DNA of 64,000 nucleotides, from positions 372,001 through 436,000 of the forward strand of contig WASS01000002.1 in assembly GCA_009712635.1 (NCBI GenBank), read 5' to 3'. Below the pieces are notes generated by a model. It made no database searches, was not told the origin of the DNA, and worked only from the letters and a program-made list of their open reading frames with translations. This DNA is from Hungatella sp. (GTDB taxonomy: Bacteria; Bacillota; Clostridia; Lachnospirales; Lachnospiraceae). Numbering within the stretch: the stretch's first letter is position 1; every line of letters begins with the position of its first letter. Positions 17,724 to 26,173 of the stretch are shown piece by piece. A program made the translations under genes and the position numbers.

Positions 17724-18458
17724 ATGATTAAAGGTCTTTTTGATGGAAAACGATGGAGTGCCCTCTTTGCGGCATTCCCCGAATATTATATCCCTGGATT
17801 TCTTATGACACTTAAAATATCACTGGTAGGACTGGCGGTTGCGCTGGTCCTTGGAGTGGTATTCGGCATGTTCTCTTCATCCAAGTGGAAGCTGCTTAAG
17901 ATCATTTCACGAATCTATGTGGAATTCATACAGAATACACCACTGGCTTTACAGGTCATGTGTTATTACTCGGTTCTTCCCATGCTGTTTTCCAGTTCCG
18001 GGTTTCGTATCCCTAAGTTTGTATTAGGGGTTATCGGGGTAGGCGTCTATCATGGTGCCTATATTTCTGAGGTCATAAGAACCGGAATTGAAGCGATTCC
18101 AAAGGGGCAGTCTGAGGCAGCAGCATCTCAGGGTTTTAGCTATCTGGAAACCATGTATCATATCATTCTGCCTCAGACCATTAAAATTATTATGCCTCCT
18201 CTCGCCAATCAGGCTTTAAATCTGGTTAAAAATACCTCCATACTCGCCATGGTTGCGGGCATGGATCTTATGTATTTTACGGATTCCTGGGGTGCTGACA
18301 GAGGGTATTTTGCCCAGGCATATTTTACAAGTGCAGTGATGTACTTTATTATCTGTTTCCCGTTAGCCAGACTGGCAAGATATTTGGAAATCCGCTCCAT
18401 GCGGCTGCCAGTTGCAAAAAAGCTTGATATACAGGCAGACGAGGAGGCGGCATGTTAG
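17724..18458 (+). CDS. amino-acid ABC importer permease (HisM/GlnP family), first subunit
   Basis: A 244-residue membrane protein with about five membrane segments. The coupling loop G-Q-S-E-A-A-A-S-Q-G-F-S-Y and the segment L-P-Q-T-I-K-I-I-M-P-P are standard for this family. It overlaps the next permease by 7 bases. Confidence 0.92.
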   Translation: MIKGLFDGKRWSALFAAFPEYYIPGFLMTLKISLVGLAVALVLGVVFGMFSSSKWKLLKIISRIYVEFIQNTPLALQVMCYYSVLPMLFSSSGFRIPKFVLGVIGVGVYHGAYISEVIRTGIEAIPKGQSEAAASQGFSYLETMYHIILPQTIKIIMPPLANQALNLVKNTSILAMVAGMDLMYFTDSWGADRGYFAQAYFTSAVMYFIICFPLARLARYLEIRSMRLPVAKKLDIQADEEAAC

Positions 18459-19114
18459 AATTATTTCAACAGATATTTACACCGGCAAATGTACTTTTCA
18501 TGCTGAAGGGCTTACAGATGACGGTCATGATCGCTGTGCTGGCTACAATTCTCAGTATATTTTTCGGAACCATACTGGCACTGATTCGTACTTATTCTTC
18601 TGGTAAATGGAAGTGGGCGGGAACTTTGGTAGCAGTTTATACAGAGTTCTTCCGCTGTACTCCCAACCTTTTATGGATTCTCTGGATCTATTTTACTGTA
18701 AAAGGGAATAAAGTAGGTGTATCGGTATTTGCCATTACCCTGTTCACTTCTGCAGTAATGGCTGAGATCTTCCGGGGGGGATTAAATTCCATTCCCAAGG
18801 GGCAGTTTGAAGGGGCTCAGTCCCAGGGCTTCAGCTTTTTTCAGACATTGTGGTACATTGTACTGCCTCAGACATATAAGAAGGTGATTCCAGCTCTCTT
18901 AAGCCAGGTTATAACCATTATTAAGGATACCTCATTCTTAAAGATGGTAGACGTAGCAGAATTTATGAGGAACTGCGCCGTAGTGCTTGGCAGTATCTAC
19001 GATGTGAGAGGAATGATGCTGTTGTTTGCTTTCGAGGCACTTTGCTATTTTACCATCTGTTTTGCCCTCAGCTGTGTAGTCAGGGGATATCAGAAAACAA
19101 TTGTAACCGGTTAG
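18452..19114 (+). CDS. amino-acid ABC importer permease (HisM/GlnP family), second subunit
   Basis: A 220-residue permease with the family coupling loop G-Q-F-E-G-A-Q-S-Q-G-F-S-F-F and L-P-Q-T-Y-K-K-V-I-P. The overlapping start with the first permease implies coupled translation and a heterodimeric channel. It is followed after 15 bases by a kinase-like gene. Confidence 0.92.
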   Translation: MLELFQQIFTPANVLFMLKGLQMTVMIAVLATILSIFFGTILALIRTYSSGKWKWAGTLVAVYTEFFRCTPNLLWILWIYFTVKGNKVGVSVFAITLFTSAVMAEIFRGGLNSIPKGQFEGAQSQGFSFFQTLWYIVLPQTYKKVIPALLSQVITIIKDTSFLKMVDVAEFMRNCAVVLGSIYDVRGMMLLFAFEALCYFTICFALSCVVRGYQKTIVTG

Positions 19115-19129
19115 GGAGGTACATCTGTT

Positions 19130-19726
19130 ATGGAGAAGTTTACAATCACCATTACCCGTGAGTTTGGCAGCCTGGGGCGTTCCATTGCCAGGGAATTGTC
19201 ACAGATTCTGGGAGTGGAGTTTTATGACCGGGATATTGTGGAGGAAGTTGCAAATAAGCTGAATCTGCCGGTTTCAACAGTCAGCAACGAGGAGGAAAAA
19301 TCCAGGCACAGCTTTTTTCCAAGAATGTTCCCTCTTGGAACTGATGAGGAATATATGCAGGATATTATATTTGATGTGCAGAAGGATATTATTCTTAATC
19401 TGGCAAAAAAATCAAGTTGTATTCTGGTTGGCAGATGCTCTGATTTTCTTCTTGAAAAAGAGAAAAATAACATCAATATATTCATCTACGCTTCTTATGA
19501 GAAACGTCTGCAAAACTGCGTGGATACACTTGGTATGACAGAGGCTGAGGCGAAACGAATGATTCTTTCCGTAGACAAAGCCCGCAATGCATATCATAAA
19601 AAATATGCGGGTTATTTACCGAATGACCCGGAGCATAAGCAGCTGATGATTGACTCCTCTTTACTTGGCGTGACTGGAACCGCAAAGTTAATCGCAGAGA
19701 TTGTACATCAGTTATTTGAATCATAA
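19130..19726 (+). CDS. cytidylate-kinase-like family protein
   Basis: A 198-residue P-loop-type protein of the cytidylate-kinase-like family common in gut Clostridia. It has the N-terminal I-T-R-E-F-G-S-L-G-R-S-I-A and a central C-I-L-V-G-R-C-S-D stretch. The N-terminal glycine loop deviates from a canonical GxxGxGK Walker A, so true nucleotide kinase activity is doubtful. It is the last gene of the amino-acid importer operon, only 15 bases after the second permease, behind a GGGAGG site. Its role there is unknown. Confidence 0.75.
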   Translation: MEKFTITITREFGSLGRSIARELSQILGVEFYDRDIVEEVANKLNLPVSTVSNEEEKSRHSFFPRMFPLGTDEEYMQDIIFDVQKDIILNLAKKSSCILVGRCSDFLLEKEKNNINIFIYASYEKRLQNCVDTLGMTEAEAKRMILSVDKARNAYHKKYAGYLPNDPEHKQLMIDSSLLGVTGTAKLIAEIVHQLFES

Positions 19727-19752
19727 AATGAATTCAGAAGTTTCCTATTAAA

Positions 19753-19815
19753 ATAGGCCTTTTTGGTGAAACTAGGATGGGAGTCCGAAGCGTTTGCCCA
19801 AAAGGCCTGTTCTAT
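19753..19815 (+). other. imperfect hairpin element between the importer operon and the corA-like gene
   Basis: AGGCCTTTTTGG at 19755-19766 pairs, with one bulged T, with CCAAAAGGCCT at 19798-19808. The flanking AT-rich bases (AAT before, ATT after) extend it partly. The 31-base loop region contains ACTAGGATGGGAGTCC. It may be a terminator for the upstream operon without a strong T tract, or a leader element of the downstream Mg2+ transporter gene. Confidence 0.45.
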
Positions 19816-19898
19816 TGACAAGAGAAATATCAGGTACTAAACTTAGAAAAGGCAGGTCAAAAATAAGACCGAGTATCGGGTTTTAGGAGGAAACAGAT

Positions 19899-20828
19899 GT
19901 GAGATATAAATTAGACAAAAGACTGATTCCTGTAAATGGGGAAGAAGCTGTATCTGAGGATGATGTTCTGATTGATATTTTAAGCAAAGAAGAATATTTA
20001 AAGGGACATCATACCCGTTACGAGGATCATATATTAATCCGGAGTCTGGAACGGGGCCAGTACTGCAGAACAGATTTGTTAAAAGACTGTGTGGTAGGAA
20101 CCCTGGTAATACCTCTGAAGAAAAATCCTTTGAAACGCCCACTGATATTTGGTTATTATATGAATGAAAACCGCCTGATCCTGATTGATGACAGCGGAGA
20201 AGCTGATAGAATGTTAAAGGAGATTGATAAGACACAGATTTTTGAGAAGACTTATCCGGCCCATCTCCTGTTTGAGTTTTTGGAATATCAGGTCAGAGAT
20301 GACATTGAATATCTTCAGAAATATGAGGAATACTTAACGGAAATGGAAGACAGAATCATGAGTGGCAGAAGGGAAAAGGAAGACGTACTGGGAATCATTT
20401 TAAAGGCCAGGAAGGAACTTGCAAAGGTGGCGTCTTATTATGGGCAGCTGATGAATATGAGTCAGACCTTAACGGAGAATTATAATGGTTTGTTAAAGGA
20501 TGAAGAACGGGCACTGTTTCATCTGTTTGCCGGTAGAATGGCAAGGCTTTTGGAATACGGGAGAGAACTGAGAGAATATGCTCAGCAGATTCGGGAGATG
20601 TATCAGGTGAGAATGGAAATGAAGCAGAATCATGCATTATCCTTTCTGACCATGGTGACTGCTGTTTTTGCTCCCCTGTCTCTCATAGCGGGCTGGTACG
20701 GCATGAATTTTAAAAATATGCCGGAGCTTAACTGGACTTATGGATATCCCTTTTGTATTCTTTTAAGTATCCTTTTAATTGGATTGGAGATATGGTATTT
20801 TACGAAAAAAGGGTGGTTAAAAAAATAA
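19899..20828 (+). CDS. CorA-like divalent-cation (Mg2+) transporter
   Basis: A 309-residue membrane channel protein. A large acidic, helical N-terminal cytoplasmic domain is followed by two C-terminal membrane segments, with the CorA signature Y-G-M-N at the end of the first (G-W-Y-G-M-N-F-K-N-M-P-E). The start is a GTG after TTTTAGGAGG. The N-terminal half is divergent from classical CorA, as in Firmicutes CorA-like proteins, so specificity (Mg2+, Co2+ or Zn2+) is uncertain. Confidence 0.85.
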   Translation: MRYKLDKRLIPVNGEEAVSEDDVLIDILSKEEYLKGHHTRYEDHILIRSLERGQYCRTDLLKDCVVGTLVIPLKKNPLKRPLIFGYYMNENRLILIDDSGEADRMLKEIDKTQIFEKTYPAHLLFEFLEYQVRDDIEYLQKYEEYLTEMEDRIMSGRREKEDVLGIILKARKELAKVASYYGQLMNMSQTLTENYNGLLKDEERALFHLFAGRMARLLEYGRELREYAQQIREMYQVRMEMKQNHALSFLTMVTAVFAPLSLIAGWYGMNFKNMPELNWTYGYPFCILLSILLIGLEIWYFTKKGWLKK

Positions 20829-20882
20829 CGGGAAACAGGAATAAAATTCCTATTTAATAGTAGAAAAATTAATACGATTCCC

Positions 20883-20911
20883 TTGACATGAAAAAAAAAA
20901 CCTGTTATACT
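20883..20911 (+). promoter_or_regulatory. consensus sigma-A promoter of the DEAD-box helicase gene
   Basis: A -35 TTGACA (20883-20888), a 17-base spacer containing ten consecutive A, and a -10 TATACT (20906-20911). The predicted start near 20918 leaves a leader of about 130 bases before the ATG at 21046. Confidence 0.88.
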
Positions 20912-20924
20912 TTACTTTCGTGTG

Positions 20925-20973
20925 AAACGAGAGGATGAAGGTCTGAAACGTGCCTGATACCTCTCGTTTTGTT
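20925..20973 (+). promoter_or_regulatory. terminator-like leader hairpin upstream of the DEAD-box helicase gene
   Basis: A perfect 10-bp stem AAACGAGAGG (20925-20934) / CCTCTCGTTT (20960-20969) with a 25-base loop is followed by TGTTTG. It lies just downstream of the predicted transcription start and can act as an attenuator or as the cold-responsive leader structure common for RNA helicase genes. A second GC-rich potential stem (GCCGTCGG and CCGGCTGGC, 20994-21022) follows before the start codon. Confidence 0.6.
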
Positions 20974-21045
20974 TGCGATAGTGTGTTTGTGCGGCCGTCG
21001 GCAACATAAGAACCCGGCTGGCAATGAGAAAGGAATTAATCATTT

Positions 21046-22728
21046 ATGGAAACAGTTAGATTTGATGAGTTACAATTAGATGAAAGAATTCTGCGGGCAG
21101 TAGCAGATATGGGATTTGAAGAGGCATCTCCGATCCAGACCCAGGCAATACCGGTACAGCTGGAGGGAAGAGATATCATTGGTCAGGCCCAGACAGGAAC
21201 TGGAAAGACCGCTGCCTTTGGTATTCCCCTGTTACAGAAAATTGACCCTAAGGTAAAAAAGCTTCAGGCGGTGGCCCTCTGTCCAACCAGAGAGCTTGCT
21301 ATTCAGGTGGCAGATGAGATCCGCAGGCTTGCTAAATATATGCATGGTGTGAAGGTTCTCCCTATCTACGGAGGCCAGGACATTGTGAAACAGATCCGTT
21401 CTTTAAAAGACGGTACTCAGATCATCATCGGAACTCCGGGACGTGTTATGGATCATATGCGCCGGAAAACCGTTAAGTTTGATTTCGTCCATACAGTTGT
21501 TATGGATGAGGCAGATGAGATGCTGAACATGGGATTTTTAGAGGATATGGAAACGATTTTAAGCCAGCTTCCCGAAGAGCGTCAGACCGTTATGTTCTCC
21601 GCTACCATGCCTCCGGCAATTCTTGATATTGCAAGAAAGTTCCAGCAGGAGCCGGTAAATGTTAAGGTAGTGAAGAAAGAACTGACAGTCCCGAAAGTAA
21701 CCCAGTATTACTATGAAGTAAAACCAAAGAGCAAATTGGAAGTAATGTGCCGTCTGTTAGATATGTATGCACCAAAGCTTTCCGTTGTTTTCTGTAACAC
21801 CAAGAAGCAGGTTGATGAGCTGGTACAGTCTCTTCAGGGAAGAGGATATTTTGCAGAAGGTCTTCACGGAGACTTAAAGCAGATTCAGCGTGACCGTGTC
21901 ATGAACAGCTTCCGTAACGGTAAGACAGAGATTCTTGTGGCTACTGATGTGGCAGCTCGTGGAATCGACGTAGACGACGTAGAAGCGGTATTTAACTATG
22001 ATCTTCCACAGGATGACGAATACTATGTACACCGTATCGGCCGTACCGGTCGTGCCGGACGTGAAGGAATCGCATTCAGCTTCGTGGTTGGCAAGGAAGT
22101 ATACAAGCTTCGTGACATTCAGCGTTACTGCAAGACCAAGATCGTACCTCAGGCAATTCCATCTCTTAACGATGTAACTGCAATTAAGGTAGACAAGATC
22201 CTGGAAGGCGTTGCAGCAACCATTGGTGATACTGATTTAAGCAAGACCGTTAATATTATCGAGAAGAAGCTGTTGGAAGAGGATTATACCTCTCTTGATC
22301 TGGCAGCAGCCCTCTTACGTATGATGATGGGTGAGGAAAACGAAGACATCATCGATACCAGAGAGCCCCGTTCCCTTGACGAGCTGGAAGGCTTTGGAGG
22401 CGGAAACGGCAGAGGCAGAGGCAGAAGTAACAGCGGCGGCCGCGGTGGAAACAGCGGAAGATATGATTCTTCTACCAGAGATGATATGGCCCGCTTATTC
22501 ATTAACATCGGTAAGAACCAGAATGTAAAGCCAGGAGATATTCTTGGTGCCATTGCTGGAGAATCCGGTATGCCAGGCAAGATGGTTGGAAGCATCGACA
22601 TGTATGACAAATATACATTTGTAGAAGTTCCAAGAGAAAGCGCTGACGCCGTATTAACTGCAATGAAAGATGTTAAAATTAAAGGTAAAAATATCCATAT
22701 GGAAAAAGCCAACGGAAAAGGCAAATAA
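21046..22728 (+). CDS. DEAD-box ATP-dependent RNA helicase (DeaD/CshA-like)
   Basis: A 560-residue RNA helicase for RNA unwinding in ribosome assembly, mRNA decay or cold adaptation. Motifs in order: Q motif with P-I-Q-T-Q-A-I-P, A-Q-T-G-T-G-K-T near residue 47, P-T-R-E-L-A, G-T-P-G-R, D-E-A-D near residue 153, S-A-T, A-R-G-I-D-V and H-R-I-G-R-T-G-R near 330. A Gly/Arg/Ser-rich linker around residue 455 leads to a C-terminal DbpA-type RNA-binding domain (I-N-I-G-K-N-Q-N, then G-S-I-D-M-Y-D-K-Y-T-F-V-E-V-P). AAAGGAATTAATC precedes the ATG. Confidence 0.95.
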   Translation: METVRFDELQLDERILRAVADMGFEEASPIQTQAIPVQLEGRDIIGQAQTGTGKTAAFGIPLLQKIDPKVKKLQAVALCPTRELAIQVADEIRRLAKYMHGVKVLPIYGGQDIVKQIRSLKDGTQIIIGTPGRVMDHMRRKTVKFDFVHTVVMDEADEMLNMGFLEDMETILSQLPEERQTVMFSATMPPAILDIARKFQQEPVNVKVVKKELTVPKVTQYYYEVKPKSKLEVMCRLLDMYAPKLSVVFCNTKKQVDELVQSLQGRGYFAEGLHGDLKQIQRDRVMNSFRNGKTEILVATDVAARGIDVDDVEAVFNYDLPQDDEYYVHRIGRTGRAGREGIAFSFVVGKEVYKLRDIQRYCKTKIVPQAIPSLNDVTAIKVDKILEGVAATIGDTDLSKTVNIIEKKLLEEDYTSLDLAAALLRMMMGEENEDIIDTREPRSLDELEGFGGGNGRGRGRSNSGGRGGNSGRYDSSTRDDMARLFINIGKNQNVKPGDILGAIAGESGMPGKMVGSIDMYDKYTFVEVPRESADAVLTAMKDVKIKGKNIHMEKANGKGK

Positions 22729-22858
22729 ATTTTCGGGAGCTGAACAACGAAGGAAGACGGCCTGTCTTGCGGGAGTTGTTTGGCTCCTGTTTTTTTCTTG
22801 CTTCCTGATAAAAAACAGGATACAATTAGTTCAAATGAGGAGTCAATTGGAGGACGAA

Positions 22859-24238
22859 ATGGCAGAGTGGAAGAAAAATGACAGGATCCAGGTAATAATT
22901 GAGGATCTAAGTGAGACAGGAGAAGGAATTGGTAAAACTGATGGTTTCACCTGGTTTATAAAGGATACAGTAATTGGTGATCAGGTGGAAGCAAAAGCCA
23001 TGAAGGTGAAAAAAAATTATGGCTTTGCACATTTAGAACAGATTATCAAGCCGTCAGAAAGCAGAATTACCCCCCTGTGCCCAGTAGCGAAACAGTGCGG
23101 AGGCTGCCAGCTTCAGTCCATGAGCTACGAAGAGGAACTTCGTTACAAGGAACGCAAAATCTATGGCAATATTACCCGCATCGGCGGCTTTCAAGATGTT
23201 CCCATGCTTCCCATTATGGGAATGGACGAGCCATGGAGATATCGGAATAAAGCACAGTTCCCCTGGGGGCTGGATAAGGATGGGAGGCCTGTGGCAGGCT
23301 TTTATGCAGGGAGGACTCATGCCATTATTGGGTGTGAGGACTGTTTGTTAGGGGTGGAAGAGAATCGGGAAGTTTTAGGTCGTATTAAGGCACACATGGA
23401 GCGGTATCATCTGACCCCTTATGATGAGAGCACGCATAAGGGACTGATTCGCCATACCCTGATTCGAAAAGGATTTCAGACAGGAGAGCTAATGGTGTGT
23501 CAGGTGATTAACGGGAATCAGCTGCCCCATAGTGAGGAGCTGGTGAAGAGCCTGCTTGAGGTCCAGGGAATGACAAGTATATCCCTGAATGTGAATAAGG
23601 AACAGACCAATGTGATTCTGGGAAATAAGGTGGAGAATCTTTTTGGACCTGGATATATCACCGATTATATTGGATCGGTACAATACCGTATTTCCCCTCT
23701 TTCTTTTTATCAGGTTAATCCGGTACAGACTAAGAAGCTATATGAAACTGCTTTGGAGTATGCGGGACTTACCGGAGATGAGACAGTATGGGATCTGTAT
23801 TGCGGAATCGGTACGATTTCTTTGTTTCTGGCGCAGAAAGCGAAGAAGGTCTATGGAGTGGAAATCGTTCCCCAGGCGATTGATGATGCAAGGGAGAATG
23901 CAAGGTTAAATGGGATTGATAACGCAGAGTTTTTCGTAGGGAAGGCGGAGGAGGTACTGCCGGAACAGTTTGAAAAGAATCAGGTCTATGCTGATGTGAT
24001 TGTTGTGGACCCGCCAAGGAAAGGGTGCGATGAAAAATGCCTGGAGACGATTGTGAAGATGGGACCGAAGCGGGTGGTTTATGTCAGCTGTGACTCTGCG
24101 ACGTTGGCAAGGGATTTGAAGTATCTGGCGGAGAGAGGGTATGAGCTGGTTAAGGTGAGAGGGTGTGACATGTTTCCCTGGACCACGCACGTTGAAACTG
24201 TGATTCTGATGGCACGTTGTGGTAAAAACGATAAATAA
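22859..24238 (+). CDS. rlmD: 23S rRNA (uracil-5-)-methyltransferase RlmD/RumA family
   Basis: SAM-dependent RNA m5U methyltransferase of 459 residues. An N-terminal TRAM domain (I-E-D-L-S-E-T-G-E-G-I) is followed by an iron-sulfur motif C-P-V-A-K-Q-C-G-G-C near residues 74-83. The SAM site is D-L-Y-C-G-I-G-T, then V-D-P-P-R-K-G-C and the catalytic Y-V-S-C-D-S-A-T. The frame is open much further upstream, into the helicase gene. The ATG at 22859 (M-A-E-W-K-K) has a TTGGAGGACGAA site and gives family length. Firmicutes RlmCD-type homologues can modify U747 and/or U1939. Confidence 0.92.
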   Translation: MAEWKKNDRIQVIIEDLSETGEGIGKTDGFTWFIKDTVIGDQVEAKAMKVKKNYGFAHLEQIIKPSESRITPLCPVAKQCGGCQLQSMSYEEELRYKERKIYGNITRIGGFQDVPMLPIMGMDEPWRYRNKAQFPWGLDKDGRPVAGFYAGRTHAIIGCEDCLLGVEENREVLGRIKAHMERYHLTPYDESTHKGLIRHTLIRKGFQTGELMVCQVINGNQLPHSEELVKSLLEVQGMTSISLNVNKEQTNVILGNKVENLFGPGYITDYIGSVQYRISPLSFYQVNPVQTKKLYETALEYAGLTGDETVWDLYCGIGTISLFLAQKAKKVYGVEIVPQAIDDARENARLNGIDNAEFFVGKAEEVLPEQFEKNQVYADVIVVDPPRKGCDEKCLETIVKMGPKRVVYVSCDSATLARDLKYLAERGYELVKVRGCDMFPWTTHVETVILMARCGKNDK

Positions 24239-24284
24239 ACCACTATGACCACAAGATGTTTTGGTTTTTGAACGAAAAATGAGC

Positions 24285-24326
24285 AAAAAATGGGGCTAAA
24301 AAATGCGATTTTTAGCCCCATTTTTT
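24285..24326. terminator. bidirectional terminator after rlmD
   Basis: A perfect 18-bp stem (24285-24302 with 24309-24326) with a GC-rich core GGGGCTA and A6/T6 flanks on the two sides can terminate transcripts from both directions. It marks the border between the core-like left part and the AT-richer accessory part of the window. Confidence 0.92.
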
Positions 24327-24495
24327 GGCTCTTCCACGGATGGCAAATCTGGAGCAGAGGCTGATTAAAACTTCGGCTGGATAAATCCATGTTAGTTTAT
24401 GGAACGGTAGCCGGTGTGGTCAACAAGTTACTGCTTACAGTGTGAACTACAGTCAGCCATGTTCGTAAGTCAGATAATTATGTTCAAACCATGGT

Positions 24496-24936
24496 TCAAT
24501 TTAAAATACGCTTCTGCCATAGTGTTAGGAGTGGAAAACTCAATTCAAGAAGTGCATAAATAAAATAGACAGATGAAGGCATGCCGCAAGTTAGTATGGA
24601 AATTAAACGCCCTATTCCTCCAAGGAAAAAGAATATTGCTATGACTCGAAGAATTGTCTTCTCATGTTCGATCCTTGGGATTATCCAAAGCAAAACTATG
24701 CCAATGCCTAACCATAGGCCACTATAAAACCGTAAATTGCTGTCCAGCATAAGAAGACCCTCTGAATATTCCTGACTATCAGCAAATCCATAGTACCAGT
24801 TAACTGCACCATAAGCGATTCCCAAGTAAGCTGTATATATTGATAAAATACTTGTTAACCCAAGTATCACTTGCATGATACGCTTGGATATATTTTTTTT
24901 CTTTAAGTTGTTGTATGCGATATTATCTTTTTTCAT
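24496..24936 (-). CDS. DUF4345-type membrane protein
   Basis: A 146-residue protein with four hydrophobic segments: I-M-Q-V-I-L-G-L, L-R-F-Y-S-G-L-W-L-G-I-G-I, L-R-V-I-A-I-F-F-F-L-G-G-I-G-R-L and a C-terminal one. The central R-F-Y-S-G-L-W and G-G-I-G-R patterns match small DUF4345 inner-membrane proteins. Function unknown. It lies 39 bases downstream of the flavoprotein gene on the same strand and is probably its operon partner. Confidence 0.72.
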   Translation of the reverse strand: MKKDNIAYNNLKKKNISKRIMQVILGLTSILSIYTAYLGIAYGAVNWYYGFADSQEYSEGLLMLDSNLRFYSGLWLGIGIVLLWIIPRIEHEKTILRVIAIFFFLGGIGRLISILTCGMPSSVYFIYALLELSFPLLTLWQKRILN

Positions 24937-24975
24937 ACTAATTCACGTCTCCTTATAACATGTTTTCAATTTATT

Positions 24976-25560
24976 TCATAGTGTAATCCACCTGTTTTGA
25001 AGCGTAGACAAAATATCATCAGCAAGTTTGTCTGCTACAGCTTTTGCTCTACTTTCAAAGTCTTCTGCACGGCTGTTTGAAACAACATATGTTCCTGTTA
25101 ATTTTGTTTGGAATATACTTTTTTGTGAGGAGTCGAACATCCTATGAAAAGCATTTGTTACGAGATCGGCATTGCCATTTTCTTCACCCATACAGGTAAT
25201 TAAACCTGCGACGGTTTTTTCATTAAGTAACGGTGTGTACATAAGTGCAAAACTTCTATCTAACAAAGGCTTGATTTGTGAAGTTAATTCATAACAATAT
25301 ATTGGAGAAGCTATTATGATTGCGTCGGCTGAAATCATGTTTGAATAAACATCATGCATATCGTCTTGAAGAACACAACCTGGTGAATCTTGTACCTGCA
25401 TACAGGCATAACAACCACGGCAACCACTGATTTGTTTTTCTGCAGCATTTACCCGAATAATCGCTCCCCCCTTTGCTGTGATCTTTTCTTCAACAAATTG
25501 CAATACCGTTGCTGTTTTTCCTGCTTTTTGGGGACTCCCTAAAATGGTTAAAATTTTCAT
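24976..25560 (-). CDS. flavodoxin-fold NAD(P)H-dependent reductase, iron-sulfur flavoprotein type
   Basis: A 194-residue FMN-binding reductase. The N-terminal FMN phosphate loop is L-G-S-P-Q-K-A-G-K-T. It is followed by a compact cysteine cluster C-R-G-C-Y-A-C, then eight residues and another Cys, and by D-D-M-H-D-V-Y and S-P-I-Y-C-Y-E, hallmarks of NADPH-dependent FMN reductases. The C-x2-C-x2-C-x8-C pattern is close to that of iron-sulfur flavoproteins (C-x2-C-x2-C-x4-7-C), so a 4Fe-4S cluster is likely but not certain. Upstream lies a near copy of the PadR operator, suggesting control by the adjacent PadR protein. Confidence 0.85.
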   Translation of the reverse strand: MKILTILGSPQKAGKTATVLQFVEEKITAKGGAIIRVNAAEKQISGCRGCYACMQVQDSPGCVLQDDMHDVYSNMISADAIIIASPIYCYELTSQIKPLLDRSFALMYTPLLNEKTVAGLITCMGEENGNADLVTNAFHRMFDSSQKSIFQTKLTGTYVVSNSRAEDFESRAKAVADKLADDILSTLQNRWITL

Positions 25561-25591
25561 AATGATTTCTCCTTATCTTATATCATTTCTG

Positions 25592-25608
25592 CATATATCG
25601 ATTCGATA
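25592..25608. promoter_or_regulatory. second PadR-type operator, upstream of the flavoprotein gene
   Basis: CATATATCGATTCGATA, read on the minus strand, matches 16 of 17 bases of one side of the perfect palindrome found upstream of the padR-like gene (26174-26200). It lies about 32 bases upstream of the flavoprotein start. Confidence 0.6.
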
Positions 25609-25635
25609 CCATGGGCAATAAAAACATACATTTAA

Positions 25636-26154
25636 CTACTCTTCTAAATGAAAAATTAATTCATTGCACCAAATAATTATTGCTTGAAAATAATGAATGC
25701 CACAAGTAACAGTAGAATACGCAAAATTATGTTTTATATTATAATTATTTTCCGCGTATTCTTTTTGCCCATTCAGTTGATTCAGATGTTGTTCTAGGAC
25801 TTTAACAAATTCTTTCAGATTTTTAATTGCCACATCAGTAGATAAGTACTTATAGAAATAAATATTTACCAAATAGTTATGGTTTGCTTTTACGAACTCA
25901 ATAGGCTGCTCAAGCCAGTGAAGAAAATATTCTTTTCCCAGATCGGATATAGAATACAGTTTTTTGAATTTGCCGTCCTCTACTGATTCACGATAAATAA
26001 TATAACCTTTCTGTTCCATTCTTTTCAGAGCAGGGTATATACTACCGAAGCTTGCATCAAAAAAGTAAGAGGTACACTCTGCCATCCATTGTTTCAAATC
26101 ATATCCACTCATTTCTTTTTGCATAAGCATTCCTAAAATTATATATTCTAACAT
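25636..26154 (-). CDS. PadR family transcriptional regulator
   Basis: A winged-helix repressor of 172 residues. The N-terminal L-E-Y-I-I-L-G-M-L segment, the recognition region F-D-A-S-F-G-S-I-Y-P-A-L-K-R-M-E and the wing K-L-Y-S-I-S are typical for PadR. A helical C-terminal dimerisation part (PadR_C/Vir_C) follows. The frame opens at 26166, but GGAG is correctly spaced only for the ATG at 26154. PadR proteins sense phenolics or drugs. This one probably autoregulates through the palindrome 20-45 bases upstream and controls the flavoprotein gene. Confidence 0.87.
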   Translation of the reverse strand: MLEYIILGMLMQKEMSGYDLKQWMAECTSYFFDASFGSIYPALKRMEQKGYIIYRESVEDGKFKKLYSISDLGKEYFLHWLEQPIEFVKANHNYLVNIYFYKYLSTDVAIKNLKEFVKVLEQHLNQLNGQKEYAENNYNIKHNFAYSTVTCGIHYFQAIIIWCNELIFHLEE

Positions 26155-26173
26155 AAGCATCTCCATAACGTTT

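Noticed and set aside
19740-19898. Mg2+ M-box riboswitch before the CorA-like gene
   Set aside because: The stretch is too short for the M-box fold and none of its conserved segments could be recognised; kept only as an unclassified hairpin.
22331-22528. Ala/Glu-rich plus-strand frame inside the helicase gene and its antisense counterpart
   Set aside because: Shadow of the Gly/Arg-rich linker repeats of the DEAD-box protein.
24327-24495. Possible short ORF (M-L-V-Y-G-T-V-A-G-V-V-N-K-L-L-L-T-V) after the rlmD terminator
   Set aside because: Only 18 codons, no ribosome site, no recognisable family; the stretch is reported as holding no supported gene.
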